This document shows positions 8,620 through 16,456 of a stretch of 34,236 nucleotides of DNA, in pieces. The notes under the pieces are model-generated. The model did not search any database and was not told the origin of the DNA. It saw only the letters and a program-made list of their open reading frames with translations. A program made the translations under genes and the position numbers. Positions within the stretch are counted from its first letter, which is position 1. Each line of letters starts with the position of its first letter. Source of the DNA: an uncultured Erysipelotrichaceae bacterium (GTDB lineage: Bacteria > Bacillota_I > Bacilli_A > RFN20 > CAG-826); NCBI GenBank assembly GCA_902773005.1, contig CACYCS010000032.1, positions 1-34,236 on the forward strand, in the 5' to 3' direction.

Positions 8620-8835
8620 GATCAAATAGCCCCGCTTCGCAAAGCAAAGTGGGGGGTAAAGTGGGGGGTAACCTCAACGCAACCCAAAGGATAATGCTAG
8701 AGTTGCTGCGAGACAACCCGAACCTAACGCAACCACAGCTCATGATTTTGATGGGTCTTGGGAAAGCGTCCGTTCAAAACAACATTTCCTTTTTGAGAAA
8801 CAACGGCTTCATCCGCGATAATCTTGAGAAAATGG
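8620..8835 (+). pseudogene. 3' remnant of a winged-helix (AlbA_2-type) regulator
   Basis: The frame reads KVGGKVGGNLNATQRIMLEL, then LTQPQLMILMGLGKASVQ and NNISFLRNNGFIR, a C-terminal winged helix of the kind found after AlbA_2 (divergent AAA_4) and ATPase-like domains in accessory regulators. The KVGG unit is a 12-bp tandem repeat in the DNA (8647-8670). The large N-terminal domain is missing and the usual GxW-x-V ending after the helix is replaced by unrelated sequence, so both ends are lost. The 120-aa open frame from 8607 overstates what remains. Confidence 0.55.
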
Positions 8836-8902
8836 CACGCCTATTGTCGGGAACGTTTTTTGGTTCTTTACCAAACGCTTTCGACTATGCGCGTGCACCC
8901 CG

Positions 8903-8908
8903 TATAAT
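8903..8908 (+). promoter_or_regulatory. Possible -10 box upstream of the MORN-like gene
   Basis: A consensus TATAAT lies 96 nt before the ATG at 9005. The sequence at the expected -35 position (TTCGAC) is poor, so the assignment is moderate. Confidence 0.4.
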
Positions 8909-8928
8909 GAAAGGCGGAGGCTCAGGCC

Positions 8929-8988
8929 ATGAAAATGCGCCTTTGGCCCGAACAATACGAAGCGCTTAGGAGAAAGCAAGACACATAA
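8929..8988 (+). CDS. Possible 19-aa leader ORF
   Basis: An ATG at 8929 opens a 19-codon frame (MKMRLWPEQYEALRRKQDT) ending in TAA at 8986-8988, 16 nt before the next gene. It has a purine-rich site (GGCGGAGG, 8914-8921) and lies just after a TATAAT box. It may be a leader peptide, or the decayed start of an HTH protein, since Leu-x-x-x-Arg-x-x-x-Gly type starts are common there. Evidence is only the start context. Confidence 0.25.
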   Translation: MKMRLWPEQYEALRRKQDT

Positions 8989-9004
8989 CAGAGGAAGGGA
9001 AACG

Positions 9005-9988
9005 ATGAACGAACCATTCGAAATCAAATTGATCCGCGACGGTATCAAGCGCGGAAGGCCCGATGACTATTCCTTTGAGGCAGGGCATTTCAAAGACGGC
9101 GCGCTGGAAGGCGTGGGTCTAAAGGAAGAGTCGCATTCTAACGATGGCAAAGTGATCATCCAAAGCGAATTTGGCCTTTTCCACGACGGCCTTTTGGAAG
9201 GCCCTGGCTTCATCGGGGACAGCCGTCACAAGGTTTCTCTGATCGGTTATTTTGAGAAAGGAAAACTCGTTAATCCTGAGGATTTGCAGGGTTTTTCCGT
9301 CGAATCCATAGAAGACATCCACCTCGATACCTATCGGCATTTCCTCGTCACGGGGGTGAAACGTTACGTCAAAAAGACCGAATACGGCACGATCGAAATG
9401 GTCTTTGGACAACATACGCATCTCGTCAGCAACACCTTTAACGGCCCCGTGACCGAGCCTTTGAAGTACCCTTTCCCATACGTTCGCCTGGCATTGCGGG
9501 ACGAGAAGGAGGAAGTCTTCTCCGTCCTCACCACCATGAACGACATGGGCAATAGTTACCTAAAGATATCGACCAATAACGATCTGGCTGAGCGCGATAG
9601 CCCTTATCTGGACCCGCTTTGCCGCTTCCGGAAATACGTGTTCGAGGATGTGCGCGTCGCCAAAGGAAGGCAATCCATTGATGAGACGATTTACTCCGGC
9701 CCTTATAGCGTAAGGCTATTCCTTCCTCGTAGCGTCAAGAAGATCATCCCGCAGGCCCTAAGCGAGGCAAAGCATTTCGTCCGCCTCGTGGAGGTGATTT
9801 ATGACGGCACCAAGGAGGAGTGGGAAAAGATCATCAAAGACGATTCCCGTTCCGTGACAACCGAGGATTGGTATGGCTATTACTACCACAACGCGGAACG
9901 CTATTCGTCGTATTACGTGCATTCCACGTTCCCCGAAATGGGAAAGCTCATCGCCGTCCATTGCGTGGACGGGGATATCTTGGATTGA
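9005..9988 (+). CDS. Cytoplasmic protein with MORN-like and LRR-like parts
   Basis: 327 aa, no signal peptide or membrane segment. Residues about 20-95 hold three MORN-like units (GHFKDGALEGVGL, GLFHDGLLEGPGF, GYFEKGKLV). The C-terminal third resembles one BspA/LRR_5-type repeat: LFLPRSVKKIIPQAL, IYDGTKEEWEKI and an ending VHCVDGDI that matches the usual VHCTDGDI close of those repeats. The middle, about 110-225, is not recognised. LRR_5 proteins are normally exported, so a version without a signal peptide is unusual. Start fixed by GAGGAAGGG at 8991-8999. Likely a binding or scaffolding protein; no catalytic motif seen. Confidence 0.8.
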   Translation: MNEPFEIKLIRDGIKRGRPDDYSFEAGHFKDGALEGVGLKEESHSNDGKVIIQSEFGLFHDGLLEGPGFIGDSRHKVSLIGYFEKGKLVNPEDLQGFSVESIEDIHLDTYRHFLVTGVKRYVKKTEYGTIEMVFGQHTHLVSNTFNGPVTEPLKYPFPYVRLALRDEKEEVFSVLTTMNDMGNSYLKISTNNDLAERDSPYLDPLCRFRKYVFEDVRVAKGRQSIDETIYSGPYSVRLFLPRSVKKIIPQALSEAKHFVRLVEVIYDGTKEEWEKIIKDDSRSVTTEDWYGYYYHNAERYSSYYVHSTFPEMGKLIAVHCVDGDILD

Positions 9989-10026
9989 CGCCCATCTTTA
10001 GCCCAGGACGGAATTGCCAGTCGCGC

Positions 10027-10054
10027 CCGCGCCTATTTTTGCGCGGAAGGTTTT
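10027..10054 (+). terminator. Possible weak terminator
   Basis: CCGCGC (10027-10032) pairs with GCGCGG (10041-10046), then AAGGTTTT. The stem is GC-rich but the T run is short and displaced. Confidence 0.45.
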
Positions 10055-10065
10055 CTTAGGCGTTA

Positions 10066-10074
10066 TGGTATAAT
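10066..10074 (+). promoter_or_regulatory. Extended -10 promoter
   Basis: TGGTATAAT combines a TGn extension with a consensus -10 (TATAAT 10069-10074). No good -35 is visible, which extended -10 promoters tolerate. It lies 47 nt before the ATG at 10121. Confidence 0.6.
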
Positions 10075-10120
10075 TTCCGCTGACGCTCAGGCGTTAGATC
10101 AGCCAAAAGGAGAGGGACGT

Positions 10121-11383
10121 ATGTACGATTTCGACAGTTATTTGCTCTATGAAGTGTATAAACGTGACTACTTTTCCATCAGGATCAAAGTCATATTGAA
10201 CCAAGAAATTGAACCTGAGGTCCTTAAATCTGCGGCCCCCAAGGCCTTCGCGCGTTTCCCCTATTACCGCAAGAAAGTCGCTTATGACGAAAAAGGCGGC
10301 ATATTGCTTCTAGATAATGATGCGCAAATCGTCGTAACCAAAGACGATCATCCGATAATTCTAGGCACGGAAGAGTCAAACGGCCTCTTCTTCCTCGTGA
10401 GCTACGAAGACAATGTCGTGTATTTCAACTTCTGCCACAACTTCTGCGGCGCGTGCGGAGCGATGTGGTGGGTCAAAGCAACTTTATGGCAATACCTTAA
10501 GGACCTTGGCTACGATTTGGATCCGAAGGGTATCATGACTCCCGATACCCCGCTTGACCCAGCCGAGTCAGCGTTGCCTGACGTCAGTTCCCTTCCGCTA
10601 GACGAGCCTTTAGGCAGCGATGAAGCCCCGTTCGAGCCATTTTCCCCGATTTCGGACTATATCGAATTCATGCAGAATCCAAACGCGATAGACGGATATT
10701 ACCCTCTATTCATCCCCAAGAGTGACCTCATGGCCTTCGCCAAAGGAAATGACGGTAGCCCCAACTCGATTCTTTCCGCCTTGATATTCAAGATGTGCAC
10801 CAGGGTATTCCCTGGGCAAAAAGGATTCGAATCAAGAATCGCCTGCAATTATCGCGCCGAGGTCGGCTGCCCCGACACACATTCGGATTTGGTTAGGACC
10901 TTCCCCGTCTATTATCGGACAAAGATGAAGGATTGGCCGATCGACAAGATCTCGACCGTTACAAGAACCCAGATGTATCTCCAGATGCAGCCGGAATATA
11001 GCTTCCGCTGGTATAGGGAAGTCGAAGCTTTCCGCAAAAAGATCGACGCGCTAGAAGGGATTGAAGCCAAATCCGATTACGCCTTGAAGAATAGTCCCCT
11101 AGTCAGGGCGGGGGCGAAATCCACTTTCTGCGTGAGCTACGTCGGCAAAATCGATTGGGGTGACCTCGCCCCCTTCCTCAAAGGGGTATTCACCATCACT
11201 CCAGGCAACATCATGCTTGAAGTGAATGCAACCGAGAAGGATTTCTGCATCAGCTTCCAAACGGTTCGCCAGGATGGCAAATACATCAAGGAATTCCTAA
11301 AGCTACTTGACGAAGAAGGAATTTCCTACGAGGTCGGCGAATACCAGAATAGGAAAAGGCCAAAGACCTTATTGAGGATGTAA
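10121..11383 (+). CDS. CoA-dependent acyltransferase-fold protein (alcohol acetyltransferase/condensation-like)
   Basis: 420-aa cytoplasmic protein of the CAT/condensation-domain superfamily, closest in style to the alcohol-acetyltransferase-like proteins of Firmicutes. The N-terminal half has the expected layout of strand, LLLDNDAQIVV, then YFNFCHNFCGACGAMWW at about residues 101-117, where the family has HxxxDG. His106 is kept but the Asp is replaced by Gly (HNFCG). The C-terminal half has SYVGKIDWGDL, matching the usual second-lobe motif (SNxG). The substrate is unknown. Ribosome site AAAGGAGAGG at 10106-10115. It has its own promoter and sits near three other acyltransferase-type genes. 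Confidence 0.75.
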   Translation: MYDFDSYLLYEVYKRDYFSIRIKVILNQEIEPEVLKSAAPKAFARFPYYRKKVAYDEKGGILLLDNDAQIVVTKDDHPIILGTEESNGLFFLVSYEDNVVYFNFCHNFCGACGAMWWVKATLWQYLKDLGYDLDPKGIMTPDTPLDPAESALPDVSSLPLDEPLGSDEAPFEPFSPISDYIEFMQNPNAIDGYYPLFIPKSDLMAFAKGNDGSPNSILSALIFKMCTRVFPGQKGFESRIACNYRAEVGCPDTHSDLVRTFPVYYRTKMKDWPIDKISTVTRTQMYLQMQPEYSFRWYREVEAFRKKIDALEGIEAKSDYALKNSPLVRAGAKSTFCVSYVGKIDWGDLAPFLKGVFTITPGNIMLEVNATEKDFCISFQTVRQDGKYIKEFLKLLDEEGISYEVGEYQNRKRPKTLLRM

Positions 11384-11561
11384 AGCTCCTCATTTCTATA
11401 ATTCCCACGTGAAATCCCCTTTTACCTTCGCTAACATCGCTTTCCTGCAATCAAGGTGGCTCCGATTCGATTCATTCCAGCGGTGCGCAACCTGCTCTTA
11501 CCTCCCGCGCTCCCCTCTACAAACTTCCGATGTAGACACGAAAATTATTCGCTTCATTTGG

Positions 11562-11590
11562 TTGAGAAGCCCTCATCGAAGTATTACAAT
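11562..11590 (+). promoter_or_regulatory. Promoter of XRE regulator gene
   Basis: TTGAGA (11562-11567), 17-nt spacer, TACAAT (11585-11590), followed 36 nt later by the ATG at 11627. This promoter sets the start at 11627 and not the longer open frame from 11456. Confidence 0.75.
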
Positions 11591-11626
11591 AGATGCGGCT
11601 TTAATTCTAAAAGAAGGAGACGCGTT

Positions 11627-12016
11627 ATGAGCAAGAGCTTCGGCAGAAGGATCAAATCGGTGAGAAATAAGTTGGGGCTTACCCAGCAAGAGCTCGCGTT
11701 GTCATTAGGATATTCCGACAAATCGATGATCGCGCACATCGAAAATGGCGATAACGAGATGGCGGTCGAGAAGATTGCTTTGCTTGCAAGCGAGTACCAT
11801 ATCGACGCCAATTACCTCATCGGAGTTAAGGGCTATAACAAATCCATTGAGGATGCCTTGGCCTACATCGATACCTTCAAAGAAGAGATTCCTTTGACCG
11901 ACGGGAAAGATGTTCCGCCAAGCGAATACGCCCAGAGGCTTTTCGTTCTATATAAGCGTGGGGACATCGATTTGGAGACTGCCAAAATCGCGCTGAAGCG
12001 GAGATATATGAAATAG
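11627..12016 (+). CDS. XRE-family transcriptional regulator
   Basis: 129 aa. Residues 5-65 form a Cro/C1-type helix-turn-helix: RIKSVRNKLGLTQQELA, then YSDKSMIAHIENGDNEM and VEKIALLASEYHIDANYLIG. The C-terminal part (about 70-129) is a short helical extension not matching a known sensor. Start at ATG 11627 is supported by AGAAGGAGA at 11611-11619 and the promoter at 11562-11590. It probably regulates itself or a neighbour (the acetyltransferase gene starts 116 nt downstream), but no operator could be proved. Confidence 0.9.
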   Translation: MSKSFGRRIKSVRNKLGLTQQELALSLGYSDKSMIAHIENGDNEMAVEKIALLASEYHIDANYLIGVKGYNKSIEDALAYIDTFKEEIPLTDGKDVPPSEYAQRLFVLYKRGDIDLETAKIALKRRYMK

Positions 12017-12085
12017 ATCCGCCTCCTAATTCGCAATAAAACAGGTCGATAATGAACGACAAAAAATTTTTTAAAAAATTGTCAA

Positions 12086-12121
12086 TATAATCCGAGGTGC
12101 ACAATCGTCAAATTCACCTCG
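12086..12121 (+). promoter_or_regulatory. -10 box and inverted repeat before acetyltransferase
   Basis: TATAAT at 12086-12091 follows an A/T-rich tract, with no clear -35. Immediately after it CGAGGTG (12093-12099) and CACCTCG (12115-12121) form inverted arms that would sit at the very start of the transcript, as an operator or RNA hairpin. Confidence 0.45.
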
Positions 12122-12132
12122 AGTTTGAGTAG

Positions 12133-12714
12133 ATGGAAGAGACTATAACCAGTATGGATAACCCTTTCTTTGAGAAAGTAGATCACTGCGGAATGGCTCG
12201 TAACGATGAGCCGTCGTTTGACTATGCCTTGCCTGAAATGATTCGCTCTCACGAACTCAGCCTTAAGATTTCTGCCAAGAAGCCGACCGATGAAGACTAC
12301 CGCCAACTCCTATGCGAGCTATTTCAAGAGGATATCGATGAGTCGGTTTCCATCGTTTCGCCGTTCTATTGCGATAACGGTTGCAGGGTGAAACTTGGCA
12401 AAAACATCACAATCAATAAAGGCGCGACATTCTTATCGGCTGGGATCATTGAAATAGAAGACGATGTCCTAATTGGGCCCGATGTTAAGATCGCAACCGT
12501 GAACCACGATTACGAAGATCGGCATCACCAGTTCTATTTCAAGAAGGTCACGATTAAGAAAAACGCCTGGATTTGCATCGGAACAATCATTTGTCCAGGA
12601 GTGACGATTGGCGAGAACGCAGTAGTGGGGGCGGGAGCCGTTGTTACGAAAGACGTTCCAGCTAATGTCGTGGTTGGAGGTAATCCGGCCCGGGTCATCA
12701 AGCATCTTAAATAG
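12133..12714 (+). CDS. Hexapeptide-repeat O-acetyltransferase (maltose/galactoside type)
   Basis: 193-aa left-handed beta-helix acetyltransferase of the LacA/Maa/NodL group, transferring acetyl from acetyl-CoA to a sugar hydroxyl in the cytoplasm. After an N-terminal helical part come the isoleucine-rich hexapeptide repeats (IGPDVKIATVNHDY, where the family His of catalysis is in NHD, and VTIGENAVVGAGAVV) and the closing GGNPARVIKHL. Length is usual. No strong ribosome site precedes the ATG at 12133; a second ATG (12154) is possible. The broken FMN-reductase gene follows 26 nt downstream, probably co-transcribed. Confidence 0.9.
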   Translation: MEETITSMDNPFFEKVDHCGMARNDEPSFDYALPEMIRSHELSLKISAKKPTDEDYRQLLCELFQEDIDESVSIVSPFYCDNGCRVKLGKNITINKGATFLSAGIIEIEDDVLIGPDVKIATVNHDYEDRHHQFYFKKVTIKKNAWICIGTIICPGVTIGENAVVGAGAVVTKDVPANVVVGGNPARVIKHLK

Positions 12715-12740
12715 CCAAGGAACCATGAGGAGAAAACGAT

Positions 12741-13049
12741 ATGGCAAAGAAGGCCGTCGTCGTGAATGCTGGCCCGCGAATCGGCTGGAATACGGACATG
12801 TTACTCCGCGAGGCCGAGAAAGGCCTTATCGAGGCTGGCGCAGAGGTTGTTCGATTCGATTTGTTCCGCCTAAATCAATACATGGGGTGCGTATCTTGCT
12901 GAGGCAAAGAATTCAGTCCCGCCGCTAGCGAAAACGAGTTCTCTACGATGTCCTTAAGAAAGCGGCTTCTTCGATCTCGCATCGCTATGAGGAAGGCGAT
13001 AAACGCAATTTCGTCGAAATCGAACTTGGTTTCACTCAGATGCAGTGAA
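12741..13049 (+). pseudogene. NADPH-dependent FMN reductase-type gene, broken
   Basis: From ATG 12741 (ribosome site GAGGAGAAAA) the frame reads KAVVVNAGPRIGWNTDMLLR, then FDLFRLNQYMGCVSC, the start of a flavodoxin-fold NADPH-dependent FMN reductase with its CxxC motif. A TGA at 12900-12902 follows where the family has Phe (CFGC/CFGK). Downstream, a different frame (about 12935-13049) reads VLYDVLKKAASSISHRYEEG and ends LGFTQMQ, so at least a stop plus a frameshift or deletion occurred. Only 53 residues remain open, versus about 180. TGA is used as a normal stop elsewhere in the window, so recoding is unlikely. Confidence 0.75.
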
Positions 13050-13052
13050 ACC
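13028..13052. terminator. Strong hairpin between convergent genes
   Basis: GGTTTCACT (13028-13036) and AGTGAAACC (13044-13052) form a perfect 9-bp stem with a 7-nt loop, between the broken FMN reductase and the converging CAT-like gene. No T tract on either side, so a terminator role is uncertain. Confidence 0.45.
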
Positions 13053-13086
13053 TACTGAACAATCGAAAAACAGATACACGTCCCGC

Positions 13087-13977
13087 CTAGTTTTTGAAAA
13101 TTGTGCCTGGGACAGGGGTGGAAAAAGGCTCGTCCAAAATCTCTGGATGGGCAAGGATGCGCTTGAATAGGCGCATGCTCTTCGCGTAGTAATAGCCATC
13201 GGCGATTCGCTCGTCGAGGGTGAACCCCATGTCGACGGTCTCGGAGATTTTTGCGGTTCCGTCCCTTTGGATGGATGCCGTTTTCTTTTTCCTGCCGATT
13301 AAGCTAAAGATAGAGCACGTTCCCCAATTGGTGAGGTGGTGGTACCCGGATTCAAGACCCATAGGTCCAATATTTGAAAGGACGATGCTGCTATAGAAAG
13401 GATCGCTCTCGATAAGAGATTTCGGCACCTTGCCATGGCGGTCCAAATAACGGCAGATCGCAGCCATGGCGGTCGAAATGAAACGCGGAAGCTTCATGAT
13501 CTTGTCCATTCCCTGTGTTGACGGATCGCCTTCTTTGGAGCGGGCGATGCGGATCTGCTCCTGGATCTGAGCATGGATATTGTCCATAGTGGTTGTCTCA
13601 TCTGCAAAAACAATAGCCAAGCTTTCATCGCCGTCGTCGCGGAATTCCTTTTTCACGGTGAAGGACGCGGAAATGTAGTTCCTCTGATATACGCGATGGT
13701 TAACAATGAAACGATTGAGCTGAGGCCGGAGGACGATTGTTTTAAGGAACGCCGCAATGAAAACGTGGAAGTATGTGATCATCGTTTCTGGGTGTCCGGC
13801 GTTCTTCCGATTGATGTAGGCCATGATGGGCTCCATCTCAATCCGCTCGGTATTGAATACCTCGTTATCGCAACGATTCGGATGGATGAGCGGCGTGATG
13901 AAGTGCATGGAGTCGATTTTGCGAATCAAAGCTCCGTCTCGCCTGTCCCCCCAACGTTTTTTCTGCTTCTTTGCCAT
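13087..13977 (-). CDS. CAT/2-oxoacid dehydrogenase E2-fold acyltransferase-like protein
   Basis: 296-aa stand-alone protein with the trimeric CAT/E2 acyltransferase fold but no lipoyl or peripheral-subunit-binding domain. Visible motifs include RPQLNRFIVNHRVYQRN (strand-turn typical of CAT), SIVLSNIGPMGLESGYHHL and, near residue 255, DERIADGYYYA, where E2/CAT enzymes have HxxxDG. Here Glu256 stands in place of the catalytic His, with Asp260-Gly261 kept. It may be inactive as an acetyltransferase or use another mechanism. It is the last gene of the minus-strand operon, 40 nt after the permease stop. The acyl acceptor is unknown. Confidence 0.8.
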   Translation of the reverse strand: MAKKQKKRWGDRRDGALIRKIDSMHFITPLIHPNRCDNEVFNTERIEMEPIMAYINRKNAGHPETMITYFHVFIAAFLKTIVLRPQLNRFIVNHRVYQRNYISASFTVKKEFRDDGDESLAIVFADETTTMDNIHAQIQEQIRIARSKEGDPSTQGMDKIMKLPRFISTAMAAICRYLDRHGKVPKSLIESDPFYSSIVLSNIGPMGLESGYHHLTNWGTCSIFSLIGRKKKTASIQRDGTAKISETVDMGFTLDERIADGYYYAKSMRLFKRILAHPEILDEPFSTPVPGTIFKN

Positions 13978-14017
13978 GATTGTATTCAGATCCTCACTTC
14001 TTAAAACCCAAAAGATT

Positions 14018-16453
14018 TTACTCGCGACTTCTCGTGTTGTCAGCGATATTCCATTTGCCGATCGATCTCATCGAGATGAGATGCGCGACTAGAATCACCG
14101 CGAACACAAAGGCGATCGCGATCAAGAACCAGCGGTAATCCGCAATCGAAGGGTAAGAGGCGTCAACTCCAGAAGCCTGGCGCATGAGCAATCTTAAGAC
14201 GGCAAACGCAATAGGAGAAGCGATTGCGGCGGAAAGAATGGATTCCACCGCCCTTTGGATAAGCCAGATGCGCGAAATGTCCGCTACTTGGTATCCCTCA
14301 GCACGTAGAATCGACAAGGATTTCTTCTGCTCGATAAGCTGGTCTTGAGCGGTGATCGTAAGCGTGGCAAGGGCCATTGCGAGAGAGAAGGCAATCACCG
14401 TCCAAGCGACCGCGTTGATTGGGTCATGCCGTTCATGGAGATCAGCCCGATACGAAGAGGAATTGACGACGAATGAGCCGAGCTTTTTCATCGAGACATA
14501 GGTCATGAGAGCCTTCTCGTCGCTCGTATTCACGAAATAAGTCGAAACATATAAGGACGAGATCTTTTCGACGTTCTTCATCGAAAGATAGCCGACGTAG
14601 TGCATGTATTGGGTGGAGATGGCCGTCACCTTTATCTTCGCTTCGCCAAAAGTCAGTTCATCCCCAACCGCGCAGCCAAGATAATTCGCGACGTACTCAG
14701 GAAGGATTAGCCCCTCTTCTTGTACTTGAAGCCTCTCGCTTGCACCAAGAGAAGGAATATATTGGAGAGATTGATTCTCCACATCGACCCCCACAAGCTC
14801 GACGAACGTCTTCTTGCCGCCGAAGCTAGCCTCTGACCAAGTGAAATACCCTTGCTCCGCCTTGCTGATATAGGATTCGGAAGATAATCCTTCTAGGAAA
14901 GTGGAATCGCTTTCAGCGGAAGTGCAATATACCTGCGCGTCGTAACGAAGACGAGTATGAATCGTCTGTTCGATCGTCGAATTCACGGATACGTTGAATA
15001 GTCCAGCGATGATAATCATCATGGTTGAAGCGACGATTGCGAATAGAGATACAAGGAATCTGCGGGGATTCTGCGCGATTGAATTGCTTGCCATCCGCAA
15101 AGGAGTAGGCATTTTATCCATCCCTTTTTCTAGGAATCTTGGAAGCTTTTTACGCTTCGACTCATTGGAGATCATCGCGTCTTTCGGCGTGATGCGGAAG
15201 ACGTTATGCGAGGCAATTAGAACGGCGATCTGCGATACGACCGCGGCGATAAGCACCGCAAGGAAAGTCGCTAGCCCATCTAGCCCAAACGTAATCGTCG
15301 GCATGAAGTAAGCGGACTTAAAGATGTTCACTAGACCGAACATGATGATGGAGCCAAATCCGATTCCAACGGCCGAAGCGATGCCAATCACCGTCAAAGT
15401 GCAACACGAGAGTAGTCCTATCACCGCCATATGAGATACCCCAACCGAAAGCATCGTTCCGATATCTCGCGTCATGATCTTGACGATCTGAATCGTGAAC
15501 AAAGCCATGATGGCAAGCGATACGGCGAAGAAGAACAAAGGCAAGAATAGTCCAGCCGTATGGAAATGCGCATCTACTCGCCTAATGAAAACATCGTAAA
15601 TCGATTCGCTCTCCTTAATTGTCTCAAGGACCTTCGTTTTGCCTTCGAGGAATTCGTTGATTGAGTTCGCAACCTGTTCCTCACTATACCCCGCCTTCGC
15701 TTCGACTAGGACCTCGGTGAAGTAATGGTCAATTCTTTCTGGATTGCCCGTTATATCGGCTAGCGCCTCGAATAGGGCTTCATTGTCCCAAGTGCCTTCC
15801 GGCGGAACGAAGTCAGGATGGGCTTCGATAAAGGGCCTGATCACATATTCTTCGGCTTTTTTGAGCTCGCTTCTAGGAATCATGATATGCCCGAAGTCGC
15901 GATTGTCGGCGGCGATGAAAGGCGATGGCCTGATGTAGATAGCGGTGGGGTGAGCGTAAATCGCGTAGACGTGAAATTTGGTGAAGGTATCGCCAAACCC
16001 TAAGTCGATGTCTTGACCGACGGAGATGCCATTGCTTTTCGCTAGCGCTTCCGAGACGGCAACGTTCATCATGTCATCTTGGATTGGGGCTTTCTCTTCA
16101 AAATAAGGTTTGATGATTCCCTTGCGTTCATCTTCAAATGAAAAGATGCGAGCGATGAGAGGCCTGCCGTCCTCGCGGCGGAGATAAGAATCGAATCGCA
16201 TCCTTTTCTCAATCTCACCAACGCCATCGACAAGTTCGATTCCCGTGACATCTTCGTCTTTCGTCAAATCCATGTAGAAGCTGACGCTAGGCGAGCCGGA
16301 GTCGTTTTTGAAAGCATCGTATGAAGTTTCAAGCTGCGTCAATGAGCCTAGCAGCCCAACCATGATGGAGATGGCGAGCATCGTGATGAAGGCCATGCTG
16401 AAAAACGGTCCTTTGAAACGTTTTAGCATGGGGAATAGATAGGAGCGGATCAT
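14018..16453 (-). CDS. ABC transporter permease, FtsX/MacB type, two domains
   Basis: 811-aa membrane protein with an N-terminal membrane segment (FSMAFITMLAISIMVGLLGS), a large extracytoplasmic region to about residue 300, three membrane helices to about 420, then a second unit: a membrane helix near 490, a second extracytoplasmic region, and three C-terminal helices. This duplicated MacB_PCD-FtsX layout is that of mechanotransmission-type exporters that move lipoproteins, peptides or lipids and do not import. Its ATG (16453) lies 3 nt after the ATPase stop, so it pairs with the ATPase at 16457-17161. Substrate unknown; the operon's acyltransferases suggest a lipid-linked cargo. Confidence 0.9.
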   Translation of the reverse strand: MIRSYLFPMLKRFKGPFFSMAFITMLAISIMVGLLGSLTQLETSYDAFKNDSGSPSVSFYMDLTKDEDVTGIELVDGVGEIEKRMRFDSYLRREDGRPLIARIFSFEDERKGIIKPYFEEKAPIQDDMMNVAVSEALAKSNGISVGQDIDLGFGDTFTKFHVYAIYAHPTAIYIRPSPFIAADNRDFGHIMIPRSELKKAEEYVIRPFIEAHPDFVPPEGTWDNEALFEALADITGNPERIDHYFTEVLVEAKAGYSEEQVANSINEFLEGKTKVLETIKESESIYDVFIRRVDAHFHTAGLFLPLFFFAVSLAIMALFTIQIVKIMTRDIGTMLSVGVSHMAVIGLLSCCTLTVIGIASAVGIGFGSIIMFGLVNIFKSAYFMPTITFGLDGLATFLAVLIAAVVSQIAVLIASHNVFRITPKDAMISNESKRKKLPRFLEKGMDKMPTPLRMASNSIAQNPRRFLVSLFAIVASTMMIIIAGLFNVSVNSTIEQTIHTRLRYDAQVYCTSAESDSTFLEGLSSESYISKAEQGYFTWSEASFGGKKTFVELVGVDVENQSLQYIPSLGASERLQVQEEGLILPEYVANYLGCAVGDELTFGEAKIKVTAISTQYMHYVGYLSMKNVEKISSLYVSTYFVNTSDEKALMTYVSMKKLGSFVVNSSSYRADLHERHDPINAVAWTVIAFSLAMALATLTITAQDQLIEQKKSLSILRAEGYQVADISRIWLIQRAVESILSAAIASPIAFAVLRLLMRQASGVDASYPSIADYRWFLIAIAFVFAVILVAHLISMRSIGKWNIADNTRSRE

Positions 16454-16456
16454 AAT

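Noticed and set aside
12900-12902. TGA as Trp (code 4) or selenocysteine
   Set aside because: TGA ends many overlapping genes (ATGA pairs) and TGG encodes Trp throughout; family residue here is Phe and the frame breaks again downstream.
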